Below are positions 7,616 to 15,620 of a DNA stretch of 64,000 bases, piece by piece. The translations under genes and the position numbers were made by a program. The stretch comes from Streptomyces sp. WAC05374 (GTDB lineage: Bacteria; Actinomycetota; Actinomycetes; Streptomycetales; Streptomycetaceae): positions 124,001 to 188,000 of the forward strand of contig NZ_SMNQ01000005.1 in NCBI RefSeq assembly GCF_004353505.1, in the 5' to 3' direction. The notes beneath the pieces were generated by a model. The model searched no databases. It was not told the origin of the DNA and saw nothing but the letters and a program-made list of their open reading frames with translations. The stretch's first letter is position 1, and every line of letters begins with the position of its first letter.

Positions 7616-9097
7616 ATGACCACCGGCGGGCTCCCGGCGCTGCTCGAAGCGGTCCTGAACGTCGGCACCGACCTCGGGCTGCGCACCACCCTCCAGCGCA
7701 TCGTGGAGTCCGCCGCCGCGCTGACAGACGCGCGGACCGGCGCGCTGGTGGTCGTCGACCCCGAGCACGGCAGGCCCGCCGGCCTGTACACGGTGGGGGC
7801 GACGGAGGAGGACCGGCGGCGCCTCGCCCGGCTGCCCGGCTCCGACGGCCCCGCCGGGCGGCCCTGCCTCGGCGTACCGGTCCGCGTCGGGACCGACGTG
7901 TTCGGCCACCTCCACCTCACCGGCAGGCGCGGCGGGCCCTTCACCGGCGAGGACCTGGCGATGCTGCGCGTCCTGGCCTCGCAGGCGGGCATCGCGATCG
8001 GCAACGCCCGGCTGTACGAGGCGGCCCGGCAGCGGGAGCGGTGGATCGAGGGCGCGGCGGCCGTGACGACCGCGCTGCTGACCGGCGACCCCGCCGCCGG
8101 CGCGCTGGTGACCGTCGCCGAGCGGGCCCGGCTGCTCGCCGGCGCGGCGGCGGGCGTGGTCCTCCAGCCCACCGGTGAGGGCGGGATGGAGATCGTCGCC
8201 GCCTCCACCCCGCACGACCCGGGCGACCTCGTCGGCACGGTCATCGAGCCCGGCTCGCCCGTCCTGGTCCAGTTGCTGGGCGGGGAGCCGGTCTTCGTCG
8301 ACGACTCGGCCACCGATCCCCGGATGACGACCCGCGTCCGCACCCGGTTCGGGCCCTCCATGATGCTGCCGTTGCGCAGCGGCGGGCGGCTGATCGGCAC
8401 CCTCGCCCTGCCGCGCCGGCGCGGCGGCCGCCCGTACACGGCGGCGGAGCGGCTGCTGGCGTCGCAGTTCGCCTCCCAGGCGGCGCTCGCCCTGGTCCTC
8501 GCGGACGCCCGGCGCGACCGGGAGCGGCTCGCCGTGTACGAGGACCGCGACCGGATCGCCCGCGACCTGCACGACCTGGTGGTGCAGCGGCTGTTCGCCA
8601 CGGAGATGATGCTGGAGTCCACGCGGCGGCGGGCCGCGCCGGAGGCGGCGGAGCTGCTGGGGCGGGCCGTGGACGAACTGGACTCCACCATCCAGGAGGT
8701 CCGCACCGCCATCTTCGCGCTCCAGCAGCCCCCGGCCGACGCACCCCGCTCCTTCCGCGGCCGGGTCCTGCGGGAGACCGGCGGGGCGGCGGTCCCGCTG
8801 GGCCTGTCGCCGTCCGTCCACTTCACCGGCCCGGTGGACACCCGGGTCGGCGGGCCGGTGGCCGACCGGCTGCTGGCCGCCCTGCGCGCCGCGCTGGCGG
8901 CGGTCCACCGCCGCACGGGCGTGACGGCGGTGGACGTGCGGGCCGACGCCACGGCCGCCCTCCCCGACGGCCGCGCCGCCGTCCGCCTGACGGTCACGGA
9001 CGACGGCGTACGCGACGACGGCACCCGGGGCACGACGGTCACCTGGGAGTCCGCCCTGGACGGCCCCCGCGCCGGTGCCCCGGCCTCCCCCGCCTGA
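7616..9097 (+). CDS. GAF-GAF-HisKA_3 sensor kinase with degenerate ATPase domain
   Basis: The 493-residue protein has two GAF domains (about 15-150 and 160-300) and a HisKA_3 dimerisation helix with the phospho-accepting His in DRIARDLHDLVVQ (near residue 322). This is the DevS/DosS arrangement. The C-terminal domain keeps the fold remnants (VHFTGPVDTRV, LTVTDDGVRDDG) but the N box reads RAALAAVHRRT, with no Asn. The sequence then jumps from DDG straight to TTVTWESAL, so the G boxes and ATP lid are missing. Autophosphorylation therefore looks impossible. No response regulator is adjacent. It follows mbl by 72 bp, has a weak ribosome binding site, and may be cotranscribed with it. Confidence 0.82.
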   Translation: MTTGGLPALLEAVLNVGTDLGLRTTLQRIVESAAALTDARTGALVVVDPEHGRPAGLYTVGATEEDRRRLARLPGSDGPAGRPCLGVPVRVGTDVFGHLHLTGRRGGPFTGEDLAMLRVLASQAGIAIGNARLYEAARQRERWIEGAAAVTTALLTGDPAAGALVTVAERARLLAGAAAGVVLQPTGEGGMEIVAASTPHDPGDLVGTVIEPGSPVLVQLLGGEPVFVDDSATDPRMTTRVRTRFGPSMMLPLRSGGRLIGTLALPRRRGGRPYTAAERLLASQFASQAALALVLADARRDRERLAVYEDRDRIARDLHDLVVQRLFATEMMLESTRRRAAPEAAELLGRAVDELDSTIQEVRTAIFALQQPPADAPRSFRGRVLRETGGAAVPLGLSPSVHFTGPVDTRVGGPVADRLLAALRAALAAVHRRTGVTAVDVRADATAALPDGRAAVRLTVTDDGVRDDGTRGTTVTWESALDGPRAGAPASPA

Positions 9098-9288
9098 GCG
9101 GCGCCCGCCGTCCGCTCGGGAGGCGCTCGGGAGGCGCTCGGGAGCGGTCCCTACCCGGCACGAGCGGCGCCCGAACTGCGGCGAAGAGCACAGGTCGTAC
9201 CGCTTCCCGGGCGGCGGCCGCGGGGAGAATGGTGGGGTCCGTGACCACGGACGGACTGCCCTGTGCGGCGATGCGAGGAGGACGACGC

Positions 9289-10731
9289 GTGAGTTCGCTC
9301 TTTCCGGCCCTGGACCCCGGCTCCGGACGGCCCGCGCTCCGGTTCGGGGACCGGTCGCTGACGTACGGCGAACTGAGCGGCGCGGCGGGCGCGCTGGCCG
9401 CCCGGCTGGAGGGGGCCGAGCGCGTCGCCGTGTGGGCCACGCCCACCCTGGAGACCGCCGTGGCGGTGGTCGCCGCGCTGCTCGCGGGCGTACCCGCCGT
9501 ACCGCTCAACCCCAGGACGGGTGAGCGGGAGCTGACGCACATCGTCACCGACAGCCGGCCCACCCTCGTGCTGGCCGCGCCCGACGACGCGCTGCCCGGC
9601 CCGCTGGCCGACGTGGCCAGGATCGACGTCACCCCGGACGGGGACGGCCCGCTGCCCGCCGGTCCCGGGGACCCGGAGGCCGCCGCGCTCATCGTGTACA
9701 CCTCCGGCACCACCGGCCCGCCCAAGGGCGCCGTCCTGCCCCGCCGGGCCGTCGCCACCACGCTCGACGCCCTGGAGGACGCCTGGGCGTGGACGGGTGA
9801 CGACGTCCTGGTGCACGCCCTGCCGCTGTTCCACGTGCACGGGCTGATCCTGGGCGTGCTGGGCCCGCTGCGGCGCGGCGGGTCGGTGCGCCACCTGGGC
9901 ACCTTCACCACCGGCGGCGTGGCGCGGGAGCTGGCGGCCGGCGGGACGATGCTGTTCGGCGTCCCGACGATGTACCACCGCATCGCCGAAGCCCTGGAGG
10001 ACGACCCGCAGTTGGCGAAGGCGCTGGCGGGCGCGCGGCTGCTGGTGTCCGGTTCGGCGGCGCTGCCCCTCCACGACCACGAGCGGATCGCCGCACTGAC
10101 GGGGCGCCGGGTGATCGAGCGGTACGGCATGACGGAGACGCTGATGAACACCAGCGTCCGGGCGGACGACGTGGAGCCGCGCACCGGCTCGGTCGGGGTG
10201 CCGCTGCCGGGTGTGGAGCTGCGCCTGGTGGACGAGGAGGACGGGACGGAGATCACCGCGGACGACGGGGAGACGGTCGGCGAGATCCAGGTGCGCGGCC
10301 CGAACCTGTTCACCGGCTACCTCAACCGCCCCGACGCCACGGCCGCCGCCTTCGACGGGACCTGGTTCCGCACCGGCGACATGGCCGTCCGGGACACGGA
10401 CGGGTCGGTACGGATCGTGGGACGCAGGGCGACCGACCTGATCAAGAGCGGTGGGTACAAGATCGGCGCGGGGGAGATCGAGAACGCCCTCCTGGAGCAC
10501 CCGGGCGTGCGGGAGGCGGCCGTGACCGGCGAACCGGACGCCGACCTGGGCGAGCGGATCGTGGCATGGGTGGTTCCCGCCGACCCCGCTCGGCCCCCGT
10601 CGCAGGAGGACCTCGCCGGCCATGTGGCGGCGCAGCTCGCCCCGCACAAGCGGCCCCGGACGGTCCGCTACCTGGACGTGCTGCCCCGCAACGACATGGG
10701 CAAGATCATGAAGCGGGCGCTCCATGGCTGA
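9289..10731 (+). CDS. matB: Malonyl-CoA synthetase (acyl-CoA synthetase, MatB type)
   Basis: MatB converts malonate or methylmalonate, ATP and CoA to the malonyl-CoA thioester, feeding polyketide and fatty-acid extender pools. The 480-residue protein has the AMP-binding signature VYTSGTTGPPKGAV (from about residue 136), IERYGMTET, the hinge FRTGDMAV and the C-terminal lysine in RNDMGKIMKRAL. The start at GTG 9289 follows GAGGAGG; the resulting N-terminus VSSLFPALDP matches what I remember of S. coelicolor MatB (SCO2444). Its end overlaps the next gene by 8 bp. A 12-bp unit occurs three times upstream near 9114-9146, with no obvious role. Confidence 0.88.
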   Translation: MSSLFPALDPGSGRPALRFGDRSLTYGELSGAAGALAARLEGAERVAVWATPTLETAVAVVAALLAGVPAVPLNPRTGERELTHIVTDSRPTLVLAAPDDALPGPLADVARIDVTPDGDGPLPAGPGDPEAAALIVYTSGTTGPPKGAVLPRRAVATTLDALEDAWAWTGDDVLVHALPLFHVHGLILGVLGPLRRGGSVRHLGTFTTGGVARELAAGGTMLFGVPTMYHRIAEALEDDPQLAKALAGARLLVSGSAALPLHDHERIAALTGRRVIERYGMTETLMNTSVRADDVEPRTGSVGVPLPGVELRLVDEEDGTEITADDGETVGEIQVRGPNLFTGYLNRPDATAAAFDGTWFRTGDMAVRDTDGSVRIVGRRATDLIKSGGYKIGAGEIENALLEHPGVREAAVTGEPDADLGERIVAWVVPADPARPPSQEDLAGHVAAQLAPHKRPRTVRYLDVLPRNDMGKIMKRALHG

Positions 10732-12046
10732 GCGCCTGTCCGCGCGGGACGTCATCGCGCTCGTCACCGACGCGTTCGCCGAGCACACGCCGCCCGCCCG
10801 CTCCTGCGCGCCCGACGGGCCGCTCGGCTGGGAGGGCTACGGCGCCTCGCTCGCCCGCGCGGCCGGCCGCACGGGCGAGGCGGAGTCGGTCGTGTACGGC
10901 ACGGCGACCGTCGGCGGGCGGCCCTGCGTCACGCTGGCCTTCGAGTTCGGGTTCCTCGGCGGCTCCCTGGGCGAGCGGGCCGGCGACCGGCTGGAGGCCG
11001 CGTACCGGCTGGCGCGCGAGGAGCGCGTCCCGCTGGTCTCACTGGTCGCGACCGGGGGCAGCCGGATGCAGGAGGGCATGGTCGCCCTCACCCAGCTCCA
11101 GCGGGTCGCCCGGGAGTCGGTGCTGCTGCGGGAGGCGGGCGTGCCGCACGTCACGGTGGTGCGCGACCCGTCGACCGGCGGCGGCTGGGCGACCGTCGGG
11201 GCGGGCGCCGATGTGATCCTGGCTCTGCCGGGGGCGCAGATCGGGTTCGCCGGATCGCGGGTGCGGCCGCCGGACGCCGAACCGGCCGCGTACACGGCGG
11301 AGGGCCAGCTCGCGGCGGGGCACGTCGACGCGGTGGTACGCCCCGAGGAACTGCGCGCGGCGGTCGCGGCGTGGGTGGCGGCGCTCACCGGCCCCGCCGG
11401 GGAGGTCCCGCCTCCGGCCGCCGTGTCGGAGGCGCCGCTGCCCGCCGGCGGCTGGGAGGCGGTCCTCCGGGCCCGCGACCCCGGCCGGCCGCGCGCCGAG
11501 GCGTACCTGGACCGGTACTTCGAGCACCGGCTGCCGCTCACGGGCGACCGCTGCGGCGGTACGGACCCGGGGCTGCTGTGCGGGGTGGGGCTGCGCCCCG
11601 GGGGCGGGGCGGTGGCGTACGTCGCGCAGTGCGGCACGGCGACCCGGCCGGCCGGTTACCGCACGGCCGCCCGCGTGATCCGGCTCGCGGACCGGTTCGG
11701 CATCCCGGTGCTCACCCTCGTCGACACGCCGGGTGCCGCGAACGACGCGGAGGCGGAGCGGGCGGGGGCGGGCGCGGCGATCGCGGAGGCGTTCACGGCC
11801 GTGGCGGGGGCGCGCGTGCCGGTGACGACGCTGCTGATCGGCGAGGGCGGCTCGGGCGGGGCGCTGGCCCTGGCCGCGCCGGGCAACACCTGGGCCACGC
11901 GGGACAGTTACTTCTCGGTGATCGCCCCGGAGCTGGCGGCGGCCATCCTCAAACGGCCCCCGGACCAGGCGCCGCGCACGGCCGAGCAACTACGCCTGCG
12001 GCCCCAGGACCTGGTGGAGCTGGGCGTGGTACGCGGCATCGTGTGA
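10724..12046 (+). CDS. Fused beta/alpha carboxyltransferase domain protein
   Basis: The 440-residue protein combines an N-terminal crotonase-like half (about 50-215: GGSLGERAGDRLEAA, LVATGGSRMQEGM) and a C-terminal half (about 290-440: TLVDTPGAAND, GEGGSGGALALAAPG). These match the beta and alpha carboxyltransferase parts of acetyl-CoA carboxylase or malonate decarboxylase MdcD/E. The gene overlaps matB by 8 bp, so it is translationally coupled to malonyl-CoA synthesis. No biotin carboxylase, biotin carrier or acyl-carrier subunit is nearby. It could use a carrier encoded elsewhere, or act as a malonyl-CoA decarboxylase or transferase. At 440 residues it is shorter than typical PccB/AccB proteins (about 530). 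Confidence 0.75.
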   Translation: MAERLSARDVIALVTDAFAEHTPPARSCAPDGPLGWEGYGASLARAAGRTGEAESVVYGTATVGGRPCVTLAFEFGFLGGSLGERAGDRLEAAYRLAREERVPLVSLVATGGSRMQEGMVALTQLQRVARESVLLREAGVPHVTVVRDPSTGGGWATVGAGADVILALPGAQIGFAGSRVRPPDAEPAAYTAEGQLAAGHVDAVVRPEELRAAVAAWVAALTGPAGEVPPPAAVSEAPLPAGGWEAVLRARDPGRPRAEAYLDRYFEHRLPLTGDRCGGTDPGLLCGVGLRPGGGAVAYVAQCGTATRPAGYRTAARVIRLADRFGIPVLTLVDTPGAANDAEAERAGAGAAIAEAFTAVAGARVPVTTLLIGEGGSGGALALAAPGNTWATRDSYFSVIAPELAAAILKRPPDQAPRTAEQLRLRPQDLVELGVVRGIV

Positions 12047-12115
12047 CGCGGCGTGGTGCCGTGCGGCGCGGGGTGGGTGACCGGGTGGTCGGTTGCGGCC
12101 GTGGGTCCGGGTCGG

Positions 12116-12452
12116 GGCCCCTCCGGGCTCGCCTCCTCGCCGTCGGCGGGGTGCCGAGCCGGTCTCGTAGCCGTATCTCGCCGCCGATCGTCCCCCTACG
12201 CCCGGGGGGCGTGGGGGGACCCCCAGCGGGGGCGACCCTGCACGGCCCCTTCTCGCCGTCTCCCCACACCCACCGTCCCGCGGTCGGCGTACGACAGGAG
12301 GACCGCCATCCCCCACCCACCGGCCCGCGGACGGCGTCCCACCCGGGGTGGGGCCGTGCAGGGTCGCCCCCGCAGAGGTTGGCGGCAAGGGGTGGGCTCC
12401 CTTGCGTGAGACCCAAGGCCGCCGGCCTCGAGGAGGCGAGCCCGGAGGGGCC
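12116..12452. repeat. Two divergent copies of a structured intergenic repeat in inverted orientation
   Basis: The 611-bp gap 12047-12657 has no gene I can support. It holds two 24-bp blocks that recur exactly as inverted repeats: 12116-12139 with 12429-12452, and 12226-12249 with 12350-12373. Each copy therefore has block 1 then block 2 in the same order on opposite strands, with 86 and 55 bp between blocks. Weaker similarity extends outward about 25 bp. Between the copies is an imperfect direct repeat (near 12262-12290 and 12310-12340). The RNA could fold into a long double hairpin. Confidence 0.75.
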
Positions 12453-12657
12453 ACGCCCCAGCACCACCGGCGGCAGCCGGGGGCGACGCACCGGGGCGGT
12501 CAGTGGGCCGGCCGGGCAGGGCGAAGGGGGCCGCACCACCCGGCAGACATCACCGCCCAGGTAGGCGCGGGGGTGATCGTCTCCAGACGCGCGGTGATCA
12601 TGGACGCCCACCGCAGGGGCCCGGCCGGGGGCGCCCAACCGAATAACGGGCCGGTGC

Positions 12658-13152
12658 TCAGTCCTCCGTGAGGCAGTCCCCGGCCAGGGCGCCCGCCTCC
12701 GCGGTGTCGAGCGCGGCGGTCAGTTCGTCGAGGCGGGCGCGCAGGGCGCGGACCTCCTCGAGCGGCAGCCCCGTCGCGGCGGCGATCCGGCGCGGTACGC
12801 CGAGGGCGCGCTCGCGCAGCAGGGTCCCGGCGGGGGTGGGCCGGGCGGTGACGGACCGCTCGTCCTCCGCGCTGCGCCGCCGCTCGACGTATCCGGCGGC
12901 CTCCAGCCGCTTGAGCAGCGGGGACAGGGTGCCGGAGTCCAGCCGCAGGTGCTCGCCGATCCGCTTGACGGGCAGCTCGCCGTGCTCCCAGAGAACCAGC
13001 ATCACCAGGTACTGGGGGTAGGTCAGGCCCAGGTCCTTGAGCACGGTGCGGTAGACGCCGTTGAAGGCGCGCGTGGCCGCGTGCAGCGAGAAGCAGATCT
13101 GGTGGTCGAGGCGGAGGAAGTCGTCGTCCCGCACGGTGCCGAGCGTGTCCAT
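12658..13152 (-). CDS. ohrR: OhrR, MarR-family organic-hydroperoxide sensor repressor
   Basis: The 164-residue protein has the OhrR layout. A redox cysteine near the N-terminus in DHQICFSLHAATRAF, the paired Tyr residues in LTYPQYLVMLVLWE, and the DNA-recognition helix DSGTLSPLLKRLE are all present. Oxidation of the cysteine by organic peroxides releases DNA. I chose MDTLGTV at 13152; a longer frame reaches 13188 but would run into the operator. It is divergent from ohr, and the 30-bp palindrome at 13183-13212 is the expected binding site for both promoters. Confidence 0.92.
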   Translation of the reverse strand: MDTLGTVRDDDFLRLDHQICFSLHAATRAFNGVYRTVLKDLGLTYPQYLVMLVLWEHGELPVKRIGEHLRLDSGTLSPLLKRLEAAGYVERRRSAEDERSVTARPTPAGTLLRERALGVPRRIAAATGLPLEEVRALRARLDELTAALDTAEAGALAGDCLTED

Positions 13153-13182
13153 GGCTCCAGAGTACGTGAGCGACGACACGTC

Positions 13183-13212
13183 CGCCATTCAGTTGTGCAC
13201 AACTGAATGGCG
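13183..13212. promoter_or_regulatory. OhrR operator, 30-bp perfect palindrome
   Basis: The palindrome is centred on TTGTGCACAA and extends 15 bp to each side without a mismatch. It lies 31 bp from the ohrR start and 51 bp from the ohr start. Within it TTGTGC (13193-13198) can serve as the -35 of ohr, and 17 bp later TATAAA (13216-13221) as the -10, so bound OhrR would block ohr transcription directly. Confidence 0.85.
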
Positions 13213-13262
13213 CGCTATAAATATGACACCGATCCACCCGCCTCCCCACGAGAGGACCCCTC

Positions 13263-13676
13263 ATGGACGCCCTGTACACCGCCGTCGCCACCGCCAACGG
13301 CCGCGAAGGCCGCGCCGTCAGCTCCGACGGCCAGATCGACCTCCCGCTCGGCTTCCCCCAGGCCCTGGGCGGCAACGGCCAGGGCACCAACCCCGAGCAA
13401 CTCTTCGCCGCCGGGTACGCGGCGTGCTTCGCGAGCGCGATGGGCGCGATAGGCCGCCAGGAGAAGATCGACGTCAAGGACGCCTCGGTCACCGCCGAGG
13501 TCAGCATCGGCAAGGACACGGACGGGGGCTTCGGCCTCGCCGTCGTGATGCGCGTGGAGCTTCCGGACCACCTTCAGGGCGAGCCGGGCCGCGACCTGCT
13601 GGAGAAGACCCACGCGTACTGCCCCTACTCCAAGGCCACGCGGGGCAACATCCCGGTTCAGCTCGTCATCGAGTAA
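13263..13676 (+). CDS. ohr: Ohr organic hydroperoxide resistance peroxidase (paralogue 2)
   Basis: The 137-residue Ohr/OsmC protein has both catalytic cysteines (AAGYAACFASAM and YCPYSKATRGN) and the GTNPEQLFAAGY signature. It detoxifies organic and fatty-acid hydroperoxides in the cytoplasm, using lipoylated partners in species where this was studied. The gene is divergent from ohrR and preceded by the operator/promoter at 13183-13221, so peroxide induction is expected. Its last 11 bp overlap the end of the convergent UPF0114-IstB gene. Identity to paralogue 1 is clear but moderate. Confidence 0.94.
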   Translation: MDALYTAVATANGREGRAVSSDGQIDLPLGFPQALGGNGQGTNPEQLFAAGYAACFASAMGAIGRQEKIDVKDASVTAEVSIGKDTDGGFGLAVVMRVELPDHLQGEPGRDLLEKTHAYCPYSKATRGNIPVQLVIE

Positions 13677-14901
13677 TGCCCGGGGCCAGACGGCGGGTGC
13701 GGTAGCTCTCGGCGTCGAGCGTGACGATCTCCGCGTGGTGGGCCAGCCGGTCCACCGTCGCGGAGGCCATCGCGCCGTCACCGAACACCTCGCCCCACCG
13801 GCCGAGCGGCCGGTCGCTGGTGACGATCAGCGAGGCCCGCTCGTAGCGGTGCGAGACGAGCTGGAAGAAGAGGTGGGCCACCTCGGGGTCGAAGGGCACG
13901 TACCCGACCTCGTCCACCACGAGCACCGGATACGCGTCCAGTTGGGCGAGCTCCTGGCGCAGCCGCCCCGCCGCCCTGGCGTCCGCGAGCCGGGCGCCCC
14001 ACTCGGCGGCGGTGCCGAACAGCACCTGGTGGCCGGCCTGGCAGGCCCGTACGCCCAGGGCGATGGCCAGGTGCGTCTTGCCGGTGCCGGGACCGCCCAG
14101 CAGCACCACGTTCGCCTTCCGCGTGACGAAGTCGACCTTGCCCAGCCGGGCGATCTCCTCCGGCTCGGGCGCCCGCAGGTGACCCTCGTCGAACGTCTCC
14201 AGCACCTTGCGGGCGGGGAACCCCGCGGCCTCGATCCGCTCCTCGGCCCCGGTGGCGGGCTCGTCCAGCACCGCCTCCCGCTCCCCGTCCCGCTGGGCGG
14301 GGATGACCACCTCCTGGGGCGCCTCCTTCACCGGGTGCGCCTTGGCCTCGTGCGCGGCCATGGGCCCGGACATGTAGGCGAGGATCGCGGCGGAGGCGAT
14401 GAACGCCATGTGGATGACGGTCCCCCACAGCAGGTCGTGCCGGGGCGTGTGGTGCACGTCCACGAACATCTGGAGCAGGTGCACCGAGGAGATCCCGACG
14501 ATGGCGGTGGCCAGCTTGACCTTCAGTACGTTGGAATTGACGTGCGAGAGCCACTCGGGCTGGTCACGGTGGCCCTGCAGCCCGATCCGGGAGACGAAGG
14601 TCTCGTACCCCCCGACGATCACCATGATCAGCAGATTGGCGATCATCACCACATCCACCAGCTTGAGCACGGCGAGCATCACGTGCGTCTCGTCCGCGTG
14701 CCCGCTGATGACGTGGTGGATGAGGTGCCACAGCTCGTTGAAGAACTTGTAGACGTACACGCCCTGCGCGGCCACCAGGCCGAAATACAGGGGCGCCTGG
14801 AGCCAGCGGGTCGCGAAGAGGGCACACCCCAGGGTGGTCATGTTCGGCGGGGGCGAGACGGAGCGGGTCACAGGGCCTCCAACGGCGGGGAGGTTTGTCA
14901 T
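13666..14901 (-). CDS. Fusion of UPF0114 (YqhA/TIGR00645) membrane protein and IstB-like AAA+ ATPase
   Basis: One uninterrupted 411-codon frame holds two unrelated domains. Residues about 25-190 match YqhA: RWLQAPLYFGLVAAQGVYV, KLVDVVMIANLLIMVIVGGYETFVS, LKVKLATAIVGISSVHLLQMF, with about four membrane helices. After a charged linker, residues about 225-411 match IstB/DnaC-like ATPases: AAGFPARKVLETFD, Walker A GGPGTGKTHLA (near 269), Walker B VLVVDEVGYV, sensor SLIVTSDRPLGRWGEVFGD and VDRLAHHAEIV. IstB's usual first 60 residues are missing, and no istA is present. A GTG at 14871 preceded by GGAGG is an alternative start. It could be a captured IS21 helper fragment or a new membrane-tethered ATPase. 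Confidence 0.82.
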   Translation of the reverse strand: MTNLPAVGGPVTRSVSPPPNMTTLGCALFATRWLQAPLYFGLVAAQGVYVYKFFNELWHLIHHVISGHADETHVMLAVLKLVDVVMIANLLIMVIVGGYETFVSRIGLQGHRDQPEWLSHVNSNVLKVKLATAIVGISSVHLLQMFVDVHHTPRHDLLWGTVIHMAFIASAAILAYMSGPMAAHEAKAHPVKEAPQEVVIPAQRDGEREAVLDEPATGAEERIEAAGFPARKVLETFDEGHLRAPEPEEIARLGKVDFVTRKANVVLLGGPGTGKTHLAIALGVRACQAGHQVLFGTAAEWGARLADARAAGRLRQELAQLDAYPVLVVDEVGYVPFDPEVAHLFFQLVSHRYERASLIVTSDRPLGRWGEVFGDGAMASATVDRLAHHAEIVTLDAESYRTRRLAPGITR

Positions 14902-15119
14902 TCTTGTGCGCCGTCACCGGCGAACCGTGGTCCCACCACCCGTTGGGGTTATTAGAAATCCAGTCGGACTGTTCCTTCCGACAGGGCCTTCCGGCACCGC
15001 CAGGGCTGCCGGAAACATCCCCTCGCCCGGTGCGCGCCCCACCGGGGAGTCGCCCGGGCCCACAGCGGGAGACCGCCTACGCTGCCAGAACTGACAGCCC
15101 ATCAGGAAGGGAGCGTCCC

Positions 15120-15536
15120 GTGTCCTCTCGTCTCAATCCGTACATCAGCTTCGACGGCAACGCCCGGGAAGCCATGGAGTTCTACCAGGGGGTCTTCGGC
15201 GGAACACTCCGGGTCAACACCTACGCCGACTTCGGCATGGCGGAGGCCGGGGAGAGCGACGCCGAAAAGATCATGCACAGCATGCTCGAGACCGAGCGCG
15301 GCCTGACCCTGATGGGCGCCGACACCCCGCCCGGCTCGGGATACTCGCCCGGCAACAACATCTCCGTGAGCGTCAGCGGGGAGGACGCCGCAGAACTGCG
15401 CGGCTACTGGGACAAGCTCTCCGCCGGCGCCACGGTGACGGTCCCACTGGACAAACAGATGTGGGGCGACGTCTTCGGCATGTGCACGGACCGCTTCGGC
15501 ATCACCTGGATGATCAACATCAACCAGCAGGGCTGA
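15120..15536 (+). CDS. VOC-superfamily protein, PhnB/glyoxalase-like
   Basis: The 138-residue protein starts at GTG 15120 after GGAAGGGAG. It has two beta-alpha-beta-beta-beta units typical of vicinal-oxygen-chelate proteins of the PhnB type: LNPYISFDGNAREAMEFYQGVFGG at the start and WGDVFGMCTDRFGITWMINI at the end. Most such proteins are uncharacterised; some bind metals or antibiotics. There is no informative neighbour: it lies between the UPF0114-IstB gene and a tRNA cluster. Confidence 0.85.
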   Translation: MSSRLNPYISFDGNAREAMEFYQGVFGGTLRVNTYADFGMAEAGESDAEKIMHSMLETERGLTLMGADTPPGSGYSPGNNISVSVSGEDAAELRGYWDKLSAGATVTVPLDKQMWGDVFGMCTDRFGITWMININQQG

Positions 15537-15620
15537 CCGCGCGGCGACACCCGGAGTGGTGCGACGGCCCCCGTCGCGCCGCCCCGCCCGCCGCCTCCGG
15601 CGGTCACCCCTCCGTACGGC

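Noticed and set aside
6416..9042. Long minus-strand frames (about 830 and 783 codons) opposite mbl and the GAF kinase
   Set aside because: The plus-strand frames have clear actin and GAF/HisKA_3 motifs. The opposite frames are Arg/Pro/Ser-rich artefacts of codon bias.
13666..14901. Functional IS21 insertion sequence
   Set aside because: Only an istB-like domain is present, fused to a membrane protein. There is no istA transposase and no terminal inverted repeats were seen around the gene.
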